This document shows, one piece after another, positions 12,730 to 23,592 of a stretch of DNA of 64,000 bases. The notes under the pieces were generated by a model, which ran no database searches, was not told the origin of the DNA, and worked only from the letters and a program-made list of their open reading frames with translations. Source of the DNA: Trifolium pratense (taxonomy: Eukaryota; Streptophyta; Magnoliopsida; Fabales; Fabaceae); NCBI RefSeq assembly GCF_020283565.1, contig NC_060061.1, positions 28,061,362-28,125,361 of the forward strand, in the 5' to 3' direction. The stretch's first letter is position 1. Every line of letters begins with the position of its first letter. The position numbers were made by a program, and so were the translations under genes.

Positions 12730-13206
12730 TGTTAGTTTATAATTCATTGTTGTCAGTTTCTTATGTTACAAGCAATAGCTTGTTTTAAGTGTTTTTGATT
12801 GATTGTGAAGTGTAACTAACTAACTAGATAAAAGTTGGTTAGAGTGAGTTTGATATGTGTAATTAACTAACTAGATAAAAGTTAGTTAAGAGTGTTAGTT
12901 TGTAGTTATTAGTTTGTTAGCTAATAATTAGGGAGTTTGTTAGAAGTTACAAGTGTGTGACTTAAGGTGCAAGTATTATAGCTATATAATGCACTTGCAT
13001 CTATTGTAAAGTTTCAGTTTTTGTGTTGTGAATAAAGAGAACAAACTTTCCCTAAAGTGTAATTCATCTTCTTCCTTTCTTTCTCAAAACCCTTCCTCCA
13101 TTGTTGATCAATTTCTGAGTTCATAGCTTTTCATTTTGTTCTACTGGTTTCTGTGCCTTACCAGTTTTGTGTGTGTGATTCATTAGAGTGAGATTTTGTT
13201 CCAACA
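12730..13206 (+). repeat. 5' LTR of the second Copia element
   Basis: The LTR begins TGTTAGTTTATAATT and ends TTGTTCCAACA. It contains an imperfect direct duplication (AACTAACTAGATAAAAGTT at about 12820 and 12862), a TATATAAT box at 12983-12990 and an AATAAA at 13031-13036, in the order expected for U3, R and U5. Its partner is missing, so the borders rest on TG/CA and the PBS. Confidence 0.75.
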
Positions 13207-13208
13207 TA

Positions 13209-13221
13209 TGGTATCCAGAGC
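13209..13221 (+). other. Primer-binding site (tRNA initiator-Met type)
   Basis: TGGTATCCAGAGC lies 2 bp after the LTR. It is the usual plant Copia PBS TGGTATCAGAGC with one extra C. Confidence 0.85.
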
Positions 13222-13305
13222 TTCTGGTTCTGATCAAGAAGTGATTCTTGCAGTGGTTCTTGAAGTGTGTTCAAGATTAGTGTATTCAAGATAAGCAAAG
13301 CATTC

Positions 13306-16300
13306 ATGATGAATCATCCAAATGGCCACTTTCCAATGAATCTTCCAATTCTGACCAGCAAAAACTATGATAACTGGTGCAAGCAGATGAAGGTAGTGTT
13401 CTGCTCTCAAGACATGTGGAATCTTGTAACTGTGGGTATGCCAACAATTGGAGCTCGTGCCACAGATGAAGAGAAGGAGACTCAAAAAGAAACAAAAAAG
13501 AGAGATTATAAGGCCTTGTTCATAATACACCAGTGTGTAGATGCAGATAATTTTGAGAAGGTTGGAGATTGTGAATCTTCAAAAGAAGCATGGGACATTC
13601 TTGCTCAATCATTTGGTGGTGCAGAGAAAGTGAAAGAGGTTAGACTTCAAACTTACAAAAGACAATATGAGTTAATTTAAATGGAAGATAGTGAAGCTAT
13701 CTCTGATTTCTTCACAAGAGTCACAAAACTTGTGAATCAAATCAAGAATTGTGGTGAAGTGATTTCTGCTAGGTCTGTTGTCTCAAAGATACTGAGATCT
13801 TTAGCACCAAAGTTTGATTATTTGGTGGCTGCAATAGAGCAGAACAAAGATCTAGCAAGCATGTCAAAAGAAGAATTGCAAGGCCAATTGGAATCTCATG
13901 AACAGAGAATGAATGAAAGAGCTGCAGGCAAGACAAAAGCAGAAGTTGCATTACAAGCTCAACCTAACAAAGAAAAGAAAAATAAGGGAAAGTGGAACAA
14001 TAAAGGGAGAGGTGGTCATAGCAATTCAAACAATAGAAGTTCACAGCAAGAAGCTAGTTTTTCCAGTCATAAACAAGGTAATCATGGTGGCTATAGAGGT
14101 GGTAGCAGTAACAGAGGCAGAGGTGGCAAGAAGAAGTTTGATAAGAGTAACATTCAATGTTACAATTGTCAAAAATATGGACACTTTGCTGATGAGTGTT
14201 GGAGTGAAAAGAAAGAGTCAGAAGATAATGCAAGATTGGCTCAAGAAGAGATTGGAGATACCTTGTTGATGGTGACAACTACTGAAGAAACCAAGTTCAA
14301 AGATCAATGGTATTTGGACTCAGGGTGTTCTTCACACATGACTGGTAGAAGGGATTGGTTTGTGAGCCTCAACAAATCAATAAAGAGTAAAGTGAAATTT
14401 GCAAATGACAGTGGATTGGCTGCAGAAGGAGTTGGTGATGTGTTGATCAAAAGAAGAGATGGTAAACAATCACTAATCTCTAATGTACTTTACATCCCTG
14501 GTATGAAAAGTAATCTACTTAGTATTGGTCAGCTAATTGAAAAGAATTACAAAGTAATAATAGAAGATAAATTGATGAAAGTGCTTGATTCAAATAGTAG
14601 AGTAATTTTAAAGGCTCCAATGTCACAGAATAGGACCTTTAAAATTGAACTCAATGTGTTGGAGCATAGATGTTTGGCTACTGCAGCTAGTAAAGATGAA
14701 TGGTTATGGTACTATAGGCTTGGTCACTTGAATTTCAAGGATATGTGTAACTTACAGAAGAAGCAATTAGTGTCTGGACTGCCAGAATTTGAAATTCCAA
14801 GTGAAGTGTGTGAAGAATGTGTGCAATCCAAGCAGAATATGAATAGCTTTAGTAAAGATGCTGGAAGCAGGACTAGAGCTACTCTTGATGTGGTGTACTC
14901 TGATGTGTGTGGCCCTATACAAGTTGAATCTATGGGAGGCAACAGGTACTTTGTCACATTCATAGATGATTTCAGTAGAAAACAGTGGACTTACTTGATT
15001 AAGCAGAAAAGTGATGTACTTGGTGTGTTTATCAAGTTCAAATCCATGGTTGAAAGACAAAGTGGTCACATGATCAAAGTTTTAAGAACTGATGGTGGTG
15101 GTGAATATGTGTCAAAAGAGTTTGATACATTATGTGAAAGAGATGGTATTATACATGAAGTGGTGCCACCATACACACCTCAACAAAATGGTGTTGCAGA
15201 GAGGAAGAATAGAACAATCATGAATATGGTGAGAAGTATGTTGAAAGGCAAGCACTTACCAAAAGAATTGTGGGGTGAAGCTGTGTCTACTGCAACATAC
15301 ATTTTGAACAGGTGTCCTACTAAGAAATTAGAAGGAATTACACCAGAAGGGTGCTAGTCAAACACTAAACCAAGTTTAAGTCACTTGAAAGTGTTTGGTT
15401 CTATTGCCTATAAACATGTGCCAGACTAGTTAAGAAGAAAGTTGAATGACAAGTCAAATCAAATGGTGTTGGTTGGTTATCATTCAACAGGTGGTTACAA
15501 GTTGCTTGATCTTGTGACAAAGCAAATTGTAGTAAGCAGAGATGTGATAATTGATGAAATTAAAGAATGGGATTGGACTCAAAGTGCTAAGAAAGATAAT
15601 GTGAGAATCATGTTTGAAGATCAAACAATTGAAACTGAAGCACAAGTTCAAACAGCTGCAAACAGGCCACAGAGAACTAGAAATATGCAGCAAGACTGCA
15701 AGACTGTGAAACAACACCAGATGATCAAGTGAATGATGAGGGTGAGATAGTTCATTATGCATTTCTTGCCAACATTGAACCAATAAGTATGAGTGAAGCA
15801 TTGAGTGATCCAAAATGGATCAATGCTATGATTGAAGAACTGGATTCAATAGAAAACAATGATACATGGTCCCTAGTGAGTTTACCACATGGCAAGAAGG
15901 CTATTGATGTGAAATGGGTGTTTAAAGTGAAGGTGAATTCACAAGGTGAAGTAACCAGACACAAGGCAAGACAAGGCAAGATTGGTAGCAAAAGGATTTC
16001 TTCAAAAGGAAGGTATTGATTTTGAAGAAGTTTTTGCTCCTGTGGCTAGAATTGAAACAATAAGGCTAGTTGTTGGATTAGCTAATATCAACAACTGGTC
16101 TATATATCAGATGGATGTGAAGTGTGCTTTCTTAAATGGCCCTTTAGATGAAGAAGTGTATGTGAAGCAACCAGTTGGTTTTCAAGTTGATGGTCAGAAA
16201 GATAAAGTGTATAGACTGCATAAAGCACTATATGGCCTCAAGCAAGCTCCCAGAGCTTGGAACAAGAAGATTGACAGTTATCTAAGTGATATAGGATTCA

Positions 16301-17320
16301 TAAAATGCACTACAGAACATGGTGTGTATGTTAGAAGATCAAGTAGTGATAACTTAGTGATTTTATGCCTATATGTAGATGATTTGCTGATAACTGGTAG
16401 CAGTGAAAGTGAGATAAGTAAATTCAAGTGCGAACTCATGAAGGAGTTTGAAATGACTGATCTTGGTCATATTTCATACTTCCTAGGGATTGAATTTTAC
16501 AAGTGCAGTAAAGGGCTATTGATGCATCAAAGAAGGTATGCAAGTGAAATTCTAAAGAAATTTGATAGCAAAACTGCAATCATGCAGTTACTCCATCTGA
16601 ACCAAGGTAACAATTGTCAAAGAGTGTGGAAGAAGCTGAGATAGATCCAACAAAGTACAGAAGCCTCATTGGATCCTTGAGATATTTGTGTAATACAAGG
16701 CCTGACCTGGCTTATAGTGTTGGTGTAGTTAGCAGATTTATGCAAAAGCCTAAACTATCACACTTAGCTGCTGCAAAGAGAATATTGAGGTATATCAGAG
16801 GTACAATGGATTATGGAATACTATTCCCTAATACAGACAAAGGAAATCAATGTGAATTGATTGCTTATACTGATTCAAACTGGTGTGGAGATGCAAATGA
16901 TAGAAAATCAACTGCAGGGTACTTATCCTTGTTGAATAATGCTCCAATAGCATGGTGTTCTAAGAAGGAATCAGTAGTAGCCTTATCATCTTGTGAGGCT
17001 GAATACATTGCAGCATCATTATGTGCATGCCAAGCCATCTGGCTAGTGAATCTAATGGAAGAAATGACAGGTGAAGATCATGGATCAGTGACCATGAATA
17101 TTGACAACATCTCAGCAATAAATTTGGCCAAGAATCCTGTTGCACATGGCAAGAGCAAGCATATTGAGATGAGATTTCATTATCTCAGAGAACAAGTGAA
17201 TAATGGAAGATTGTGTCTGCAACATTGCAAAAGTGAAGAACAGATTGCTGATATCATGACAAAGTCAGTACAAACTGAATTGTTCAAAAGAATGAGGAAC
17301 ATGATAGGTTTGACTTCATT
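13306..17320 (+). pseudogene. Copia gag-pol remnant
   Basis: The start is probably the ATG ATG at 13306-13311. Domains in order: gag (NYDNWCKQMKVVF) with a CCHC knuckle at about 14157-14200; protease with the active-site D-S-G intact ([13 protein letters not shown], about 14310); GAG-pre-integrase; integrase (about 14880-15350, [14 protein letters not shown]); RT with YVDD (about 16373); and RNase H (16860-17320). Breaks: an in-frame TAA at 13678; TAG at 15355 and about 15427; a frameshift near 15690; a 10-bp tandem duplication (CAAGGCAAGA) at about 15963-15982 that shifts the frame just before VAKGF; and another shift near 16580 with a TAA soon after. The product is dead. Confidence 0.92.
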
Positions 17321-17325
17321 AATAG

Positions 17326-17526
17326 CAAGACAAAATTACACTAGAAAAATCAAAATTTTTGGCTGATTTATCGTCTTCTTCCAACAAGAAAGAATTAATG
17401 AAAAAATTACAAGCTGCTATTTCAGAATCAGATATTAACAATGACGATGATTCTGTGGGATCATCTCAAAGTTCATCCCCTAATAATGGAGATGACTGTT
17501 TTGGAATAATAGATCTTCAAGATTAA
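17326..17526 (+). pseudogene. Acidic Ser-rich ORF remnant, possibly from an endogenous pararetrovirus
   Basis: Directly after the truncated Copia element an open frame of 66 codons ends at TAA (17524-17526). It is Lys/Ser-rich at first, then strongly acidic and Ser-rich, and ends CFGIIDLQD. It has no start codon of its own at the upstream end, so it is the tail of a larger protein. The style (acidic Ser-rich C-terminus followed by a compact promoter and poly(A) signal) recalls caulimovirid coat or polyprotein tails, but I see no catalytic motif. The assignment is tentative; another retroelement is the alternative. Confidence 0.3.
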
Positions 17527-17735
17527 GCAATTATTACAACAGACAGTATTATGGCCGACAAGATTATATTGGAATCTTTACTTTAGTTAAAGTTAGTATC
17601 GTGGCAAACAATATTATTGTCTACTTTTGACTATTATGTAAAGTTATGTAATTATTTAGGTGTAGTTCAAAATGTAATCATTTAGGTATAACTGACAGCT
17701 GTCAGTACCTTAAGTCTAGAGGCTTCATTCTCATC

Positions 17736-17847
17736 TATAAAATGAAGTATAGTTTATGTTAAGGATCATCGAAAAATTCTCAAAGAGGAACAATCTGAGG
17801 AATTCTAGAGATCCTATATTTTGTAAGCATTTTCATATTTGAATAAA
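17736..17847 (+). promoter_or_regulatory. TATA box and nearby poly(A) signal of an LTR-like or pararetroviral unit
   Basis: TATAAAA at 17736-17742 is followed only about 100 bp later by AATAAA at 17842-17847. A poly(A) signal this close downstream of a promoter is usual in retroelement LTRs and in the terminal redundancy of plant pararetroviruses. An inverted CTGACAGCTGTCAG (17693-17706) lies about 30 bp upstream of the TATA box. No partner repeat is seen, so which of the two it is stays open. Confidence 0.4.
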
Positions 17848-18393
17848 AATGTTTTATTATAATTTCTTCTTTCTTGTATTAACTTTTCAAATCGTATTTT
17901 ATATAACAACTGATCTAGACTTATTTCTTGATGATCTTCCCACTTTTGATCATATTATATTATGGATTATGTTTTGCTTTGAACAAATATTTTATAGCAC
18001 AGCTGCGACGCACTGTAGCACTTTCGTCTTATTCTAAATCTCCACTTCTAAATATATACTTGCTACATAACTTATATATATATATAGCCCTTAGGGAATT
18101 AGGGAATGTTTCAAATGATAGGATATTTTAATGTGAGAGATGAGAGAGTTAAATTATAGCCCTTAAATTAATCTTTACGATGACCTTTAATATTTTAAGT
18201 TGCAGGTAATTAATCTTTTCATTCCCATGTATTCTCTCCTCGCCTGTGATTGATCGTTTTCTTTTTTTCTTCTTTCAAATTAGACATTCTCAGATCATGT
18301 TTCTTTTTTATTGTATTTGTATCAACTCTACATGTTGTTTGCATCAAGAACTTTGGTGTTTCTTCAACTTTACGATCGACTCCTATGTATTTT
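17848..18393. other. AT-rich intergenic stretch
   Basis: Low-complexity T-rich DNA with short ORFs only. Nothing recognised. It may be the continuation of the viral-like or retroelement relic to its left. Confidence 0.4.
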
Positions 18394-18620
18394 TAACGGC
18401 ATTTAAAAAAAGACACAAACCGTTAGTCTGGATGTACTCCAGTAACATATCAAACGATTAACGGCATTTAAAAAAAGACACAAACAGTTAATTTGGATGG
18501 ATCTCAATAACATATCAAATGATTTTGGATTTGTCTAAATTTTACATCAATGGTCTATATGATATAAACTTTCAATCCAACGGTTGATTTTATAAAATCT
18601 ATATCGGTTATATATGTGTG
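18394..18620. repeat. Dispersed repeat family, copy 1, with an internal 65-bp duplication
   Basis: TAACGGCATTTAAAAAAAGA occurs at 18394 and again at 18459 in a tandem duplication. The rest (around ACATATCAAATGATTTT and CTATATGATATAAACTTTCA) recurs at 22780-22930 and, more diverged, at 57125-57245. Confidence 0.75.
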
Positions 18621-18791
18621 TTGCTAATTTAGTAATTTACAACCACCTAAAAATATTAAGGTGTAAACTAGCAATGCGCATCTTTTCATTTTGGACAAAA
18701 AATCTTTGAAATTTAGTTATTTTACACTATAAAATTGAGAGTTAGTTGGGTAAATGTTGTGCACTCATTTGCTAATTTACACCCACATAAT

Positions 18792-18799
18792 TATAAATA
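18792..18799 (+). promoter_or_regulatory. Candidate TATA box of the glutaredoxin gene
   Basis: TATAAATA lies 117 bp before the glutaredoxin ATG, leaving a leader of about 85-90 nt. Position and sequence fit a plant core promoter; there is no other evidence. Confidence 0.45.
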
Positions 18800-18915
18800 T
18801 ATGCAACCTAAATAAACGCATGACAACCTAGGAAATCAAAAAAATTACAAACAATCTATTTTCTAATTTTATTTACTCAAGAAACCACTGAAATTTTCTA
18901 GCAAAGACTAAAGCA

Positions 18916-19224
18916 ATGTTTCATAACATGGTATCAAAGAACGCAATTATAGTCTTTGCTAGATGCGGATGTTGTATGAGCCATGTCGTGAAGCGTCTGC
19001 TTCTTGGTCTCGGTGTTAATCCAGCCGTACATGAGGTTGAGGAGAAAGATGAAGTTGGTGTGGTTAGAGAATTAGAATTTATTGCAAATGATGGTAGAAA
19101 AGTTCAATTTCCTGCAGTGTTTATAGGTGGAAATTTGTTTGGAGGATTGGATCGAATTATGGCCACTCATATTTCTGGTGAATTGGTTCATATTCTCAAA
19201 CAAGCAGGAGCTTTATGGCTTTAA
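18916..19224 (+). CDS. CC-type (class III, ROXY-like) glutaredoxin
   Basis: A complete intronless gene of 102 residues. CC-type glutaredoxins are plant-specific. They act with TGA transcription factors in flower development, hormone cross-talk and nitrogen or stress responses. The thioredoxin fold is clear: a first strand IIVFA, then the active site G-C-C-M-S (Cys19-Cys20, with an extra Cys17 before it), and FPAVFIGG with the cis-proline before the third strand, followed by a GG pair. The C-terminus is QAGALWL; ALWL is the class III motif linked to TGA/TOPLESS interaction. Ile and Val replace some more usual residues and the stretch before FPAVF is a little longer than usual, so it is a divergent member. 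Met1 and Met5 are both possible starts. It is flanked by repeats on both sides. Confidence 0.93.
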   Translation: MFHNMVSKNAIIVFARCGCCMSHVVKRLLLGLGVNPAVHEVEEKDEVGVVRELEFIANDGRKVQFPAVFIGGNLFGGLDRIMATHISGELVHILKQAGALWL

Positions 19225-19327
19225 AAATATGAGCTTTATGGCCACTCATATATAGATGTTTTACTTGATAGACTTATTTGATAATATTTTATTGTAACAA
19301 AATAAAAATTGACAATATTTTATTTAA

Positions 19328-19673
19328 GGCTTAATTGCATATTTAGTTCCTTATATTTATTTTAGATTTTAATTTGATCTCTTATGTTTAAAAAGTTTCA
19401 AGTTAGACTCTTATGTTATTGATCTCAACATAAGTTGGTCATTTTCGTTAAATTTTGAGTTAATTTTTTCTAACTTTTTGTTAAATTTTGAGTTAATTTT
19501 TTCTAAAACTTTCACATAGTACTCTCCTAAGTGGTCCACGTACATAAATTCATTAGATAAGTCGACGATTTAAACGAAAATTTGACGTAAATGATCAACT
19601 TGAAACTTTTTAAACATAAGGTACCAAATTAAAATCTAAAATAAACATAAGAGACCAAATATGCAATTAAACC
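19328..19673. mobile_element. Mutator-type MITE with 9-bp target duplication
   Basis: The ends GGCTTAATTGCATATTTAG and CAAATATGCAATTAAACC are inverted. The exact 9-bp repeat TTTATTTAA flanks the element at 19319-19327 and 19674-19682. A 9-bp duplication marks Mutator-like elements. The inverted similarity extends deep into the 346-bp element, so it can fold back on itself. It lies about 100 bp downstream of the glutaredoxin stop. Confidence 0.9.
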
Positions 19674-20001
19674 TTTATTTAATCACCTAGCATAAAGAGA
19701 CTTAGATACAAAAAAACAGAAAAAGTCTGGACAAAAAAATAGAAATATAATTTTAAGTAGATATCAATACCCATTTTAGTAATTATGCATTCAAACTCAA
19801 TTTTGATCCAAACTATCCAAACATCATGGGTTTACAAGAATCACTTTTCTGTTAATATATCCGAACATAAATCAATTCTGTTCAACTCACTTTTAACCAA
19901 AATCAATTCTCTTAGACTCAATTTTGTCAAACTCAATTCTCTTCACCGCCAAACCAAACACACATAATGTTTTTCAAAAGTTATTTTTCATGCCTTTAGA
20001 A

Positions 20002-20345
20002 TAAGATTGGGGGTGCGTTTGATTCGTAAAACAGCAAGGACTGGACATAACAGTACAAAACAGAACAAGATAATACAGGACAGGACAAACCTGTACCGAA
20101 AAGATATAGGATGATAATATTTTTATATTCAAAAATAAAATGGGTATTTTCGTATTTTTTATGTTTGTACTGTGGACAAAAAGTTGTCCCGTGGTTTAGT
20201 GAGGGACAAAAAATATTGTTTTTGTCCTGTTCCTTGCTATCTAATTTGTCCAGTCCCATAACAAATTTCAAATCAAACAGAGTACAACAAAAGTTGTCAT
20301 GTCCAGTCCCCTGTTTTTTAGCAAATCAAACGCACCCCAATCTTA
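20002..20345. mobile_element. Short TIR element (MITE)
   Basis: TAAGATTGGGGGTGCGTTTG at the left is mirrored by CAAACGCACCCCAATCTTA at the right. Subterminal blocks (GGACTGGAC, GGACAGGACA and their complements) are also repeated. There is no coding capacity. The family could be hAT or PIF/Harbinger; the target duplication is unclear because the inverted repeat runs to the border. Confidence 0.75.
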
Positions 20346-22142
20346 GTTGAGATGGATAAAATTTGTTGACATGTGTAAAATGCAAATATATTAGTGGAGA
20401 ATTTCATTTTGAGTATATATCTTTAATAGTCCTTCTCTTTTGCCACTTATTCAATCCACTCATTTGCTTCCACAATATTTCAAAATAGTTTTTGGCTTCA
20501 TTCAATATTAACTGACTTGGTCAAGTTGATCGACCCCTCTGTCAATCTCATTTTACTTGGCAAAATTACTCTTTTTTTAAAAAAAAAAATGCTGTAAAAA
20601 AAATAATCGGTGTTAATTGTCTTTTTATTCAACAAAATCAGTGTTATTTTTTTTTTTTCAAACACAATCAACTCATTTTATTAAAAATAATAGTCTTTAA
20701 TCTCTCACTCCAGTAACTAAGTCATATACCCTAACAAAGTTGGGATCATGATTGTTTGCAGTTGAACTTCCACATGGTAATGAATATTAACTATTAATTT
20801 GATATTCGATGGTCCAAATTGCACGCTAAAATAATCTTAGCCGTTGATTTAAATCAGACGATCGAGACAAATGTTAAGAGACATTTTGTTAGAGAGACAT
20901 TTTTAACATTATTTCAAATAATTATTTGATCACTTTGTTGATAAGTCTAAATATAATTAATTAATAATAATGTATAAGTAATAAAATTTATGGCTTGCTT
21001 GTCCTGAGAACACCATGAAATTCTTTCATTTCAATTTATGTGAGAGATAGACATAAGTTAAAAATTACCAAAACTCCAAAAAAAAAAAAAATTAAATAGG
21101 TTCACAATTGATATTTATGTGCATTTCTCTCTTCAAATAAAAGGTTAATTTCCTTTAAAAAAATATAAAAGATCTAAATGTGTCAATGAAAATGTTTATG
21201 CGACAATGTTCACTACGATAATTATTAATTCAATCACCAGAAATTCGACAATACAGACTAATGTTGCAAATGTTATACTACATTTAACTGAGACTAAACT
21301 AAAAAAACTCAATTTTATTTAACTGAGACTAAACTTAAAAAACTCAATTTTATAAAGACAAAAGATATTTAACTTTATTTTATTTGTTATTATTATTAGA
21401 GAAATGTTTTTTCCTACGAAGGTCTGGAAAACGAAAAACGCGAAACATATCTTTCGTCCCAGTTTTTTCTTTTTTTCTTCTCAACTTTCCTTCCAATATT
21501 TTTCTTCTTAAAATCGATGACAGAGAAATAGGAAAACGACACTCAGCATCACCATCTCCCTTGACTGCCAACCTCTGTTCAATTGGTGGAGGGAAAGGCG
21601 TGTGGTTGTGTGAGGCGGTGAAACAACGGCGATGAGGAATCAATTTTTCCGAATTATAAAAAAATTGTGATATGGTTTATTCAACAATTGATGCCTTTTA
21701 TTTTGGTTGCATGAAATCTGCCACTTGTTTTATCAATATGCATGCTTATGTTATACCTTGCAGAGAACTATCAATTGATGCCTCTTATTTATATTGTGAA
21801 GAACAACGATGGCGAGAGATTGCAGCGGTGCTCTGAATATAGCGGTGAGATGAACACTGGCCGGCGGTAAAACGGAGATGGTGGGTAGTTCGCCTGGGAA
21901 TGGGTCGAGCAAAAGGAAACAAATAAATGGATCTAGATCTTCTGATTTTGTTTTAAAGAAATAAAAATTAAAAAAGACATGTGGCGTAATCTTGAGTGTG
22001 AGATACATCTTGTCGTGATTCTCGTGAAAGTTTCTTTCGTGATAAATAGCGGTGCTCTTATTATTATGCCTGTGACACGTCCTTGTATTCTAGCAGTATT
22101 GGTACCACTACCAGGAAAGTTCCACTTTTGACTTTTTGTGTA
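20346..22142. other. Intergenic DNA, no supported gene
   Basis: AT-rich sequence. A short tandem duplication lies around 21285-21345 (TTTAACTGAGACTAAACT twice). Two regions of more coding-like composition (21400-21640 and 21780-22000) have ORFs below 90 codons that I do not recognise. Confidence 0.5.
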
Positions 22143-22320
22143 TATGCGAGGGGTGGATAACGGGCCGGGTAGGGTCGGTTCGGGCCTAAAACCCCCATCC
22201 AGCCCAAATCATGATTGCTATTTCTAGGCCCATTTCGACCCTTTTTTTACTTCGGTTTTACGGGTCTCAGGTTTGTTGAATATTGATTTCGTCCGGTTGG
22301 ATTCATGCGGGTAAGTACTC
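22143..22320. repeat. GGGCC-rich repeat fragment
   Basis: A stretch rich in GGGCC, GGGTC and CGGGT words stands out from the AT-rich background. It looks like a fragment of a repetitive element; no borders can be given. Confidence 0.3.
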
Positions 22321-22634
22321 AAACAAAAAAAAAAATTCCAGAACCAAGATAAATGGAGAAAATAGAAGAAATGTACAGATCTATATCACTAAACATCCAA
22401 ATGAAAAAAAAACACGGTATCAAAAGTCTCTGATCTATGTCAAAAAGACATAAAAATAAAAACTTGTAAAAAGAATTGTAACAAAAACATGAAATTACTA
22501 GAATTTGAGAAGAAGAACAAGAAGATGGTGCTGACGATGAGATCTTAATGAATTAGAGATAGTGTTGTTGGCTTCAAAGATAAAGAATAGATCTTGATGA
22601 ATACTACCAATGAAGAAGAGATATTATATTGTGT

Positions 22635-22693
22635 CAAAACAAAAGAAGGAGAGATAGTGTTACTAGTTACTTATCTCTCCTTCTTTTCTTTTG
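22635..22693. repeat. 22-bp near-perfect hairpin
   Basis: The arms 22635-22656 and 22672-22693 pair over 22 positions with one mismatch, around a 15-nt loop. The core is GAAGGAGAGATA against TATCTCTCCTTC. No transposon ends are visible around it. Confidence 0.6.
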
Positions 22694-22779
22694 AAGCCAA
22701 AACAAAAGTAAAAACCTATATTGAATAGGTTTATGAGTTTTTGAGAAGGATGATTATTGCGTATAGGTTTATGAGTTTT

Positions 22780-22960
22780 TATTGAATACCGTTAATTTTG
22801 ATGGGTCTCAATAACATATCAAATGATTTTCAATTTCTCTAAAAAAAATTATGGATAATCTATATGATATAATCTTTCAATCCAACGGTGGATTTTGTAA
22901 AATTCGTATTCGTTATATTATTATTCGGAACTTGTGCACCATGCACCACTTTCTTCACTC
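22780..22960. repeat. Dispersed repeat family, copy 2
   Basis: It is similar to 18459-18600 (ACATATCAAATGATTTT, then CTATATGATATAATCTTTCA). It ends near a small hairpin GTGCA-CCA-TGCAC at about 22935, in the same place where the 57.1 kb copy has a GC-rich hairpin. Confidence 0.6.
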
Positions 22961-23592
22961 TTCCATGATAGAAAAAGCCGTATATTGTATAGTGAATAGT
23001 AAATTTATTGATGATCAAACTATCAGTAACTTTGAGACAGCAACAAAACATTAACTATGCCATGTTAAAATTATGATTTGTACCTAACAAATCAAAGTAT
23101 AAATAGGATTTCCTCCACAAGTGGTTAAACCATGATTTGAGTAAAAGAATTGTTTGTCAAAACAAACCATGAATTAAAATTATCCAAACATGGCCCAAGC
23201 CATAAGTATGTTTGAGCTTTAAATATCTTACTCATTTAAGGTTAAGCCATAATTATGTCTAACCTGGGTTTGACTGCTGATGGTGGTTAGCCATCTGTAT
23301 GTATTGTAATAATCAGTTTGATTGTCAGAGAATCCTTCCTTTGCATGGAAATAGTGTTTGATGAGACTGAAGTACTGAAGAAAAGAGTTCAAGTGTTTCA
23401 TGCAATAAATACAGTGCACGATGGTTAGGGTTGTAAATGTGCTCGTTGTTTCAAACCTCGGTCTAAGGGGCAATTTATCGGATCAGACTTCGCAATAAAG
23501 GGTCATGAAGAAAGCTGTTTTTCATTCACCAGGCCACTCTCAAAAGTAGCAACGGATACATCAAATCAGCAAGAATTGTGGAACTTCACTGA
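22961..23592. other. 3' flank of the CER16-like gene, nothing recognised
   Basis: AT-rich sequence without recognisable genes. The 3' UTR of the - strand gene should occupy part of it. Confidence 0.4.

Larger units (their letters stand above)
12730..17320 (+). mobile_element. Decayed Copia element lacking its 3' LTR
   Basis: A 5' LTR (12730-13206, TG...CA), a PBS at 13209-13221 and a full run of Copia domains to RNase H are present. The sequence changes character at about 17320, just after the RNase H end, and no second LTR copy follows. It was truncated, or another sequence replaced its 3' end. Many stops and frameshifts show it is much older than the element at 4492-9088. Confidence 0.9.

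Noticed and set aside
18928..18940. TGGTATCA as a retroelement primer-binding site
   Set aside because: It lies within the glutaredoxin reading frame (codons for MVSK) and has no LTR before it.
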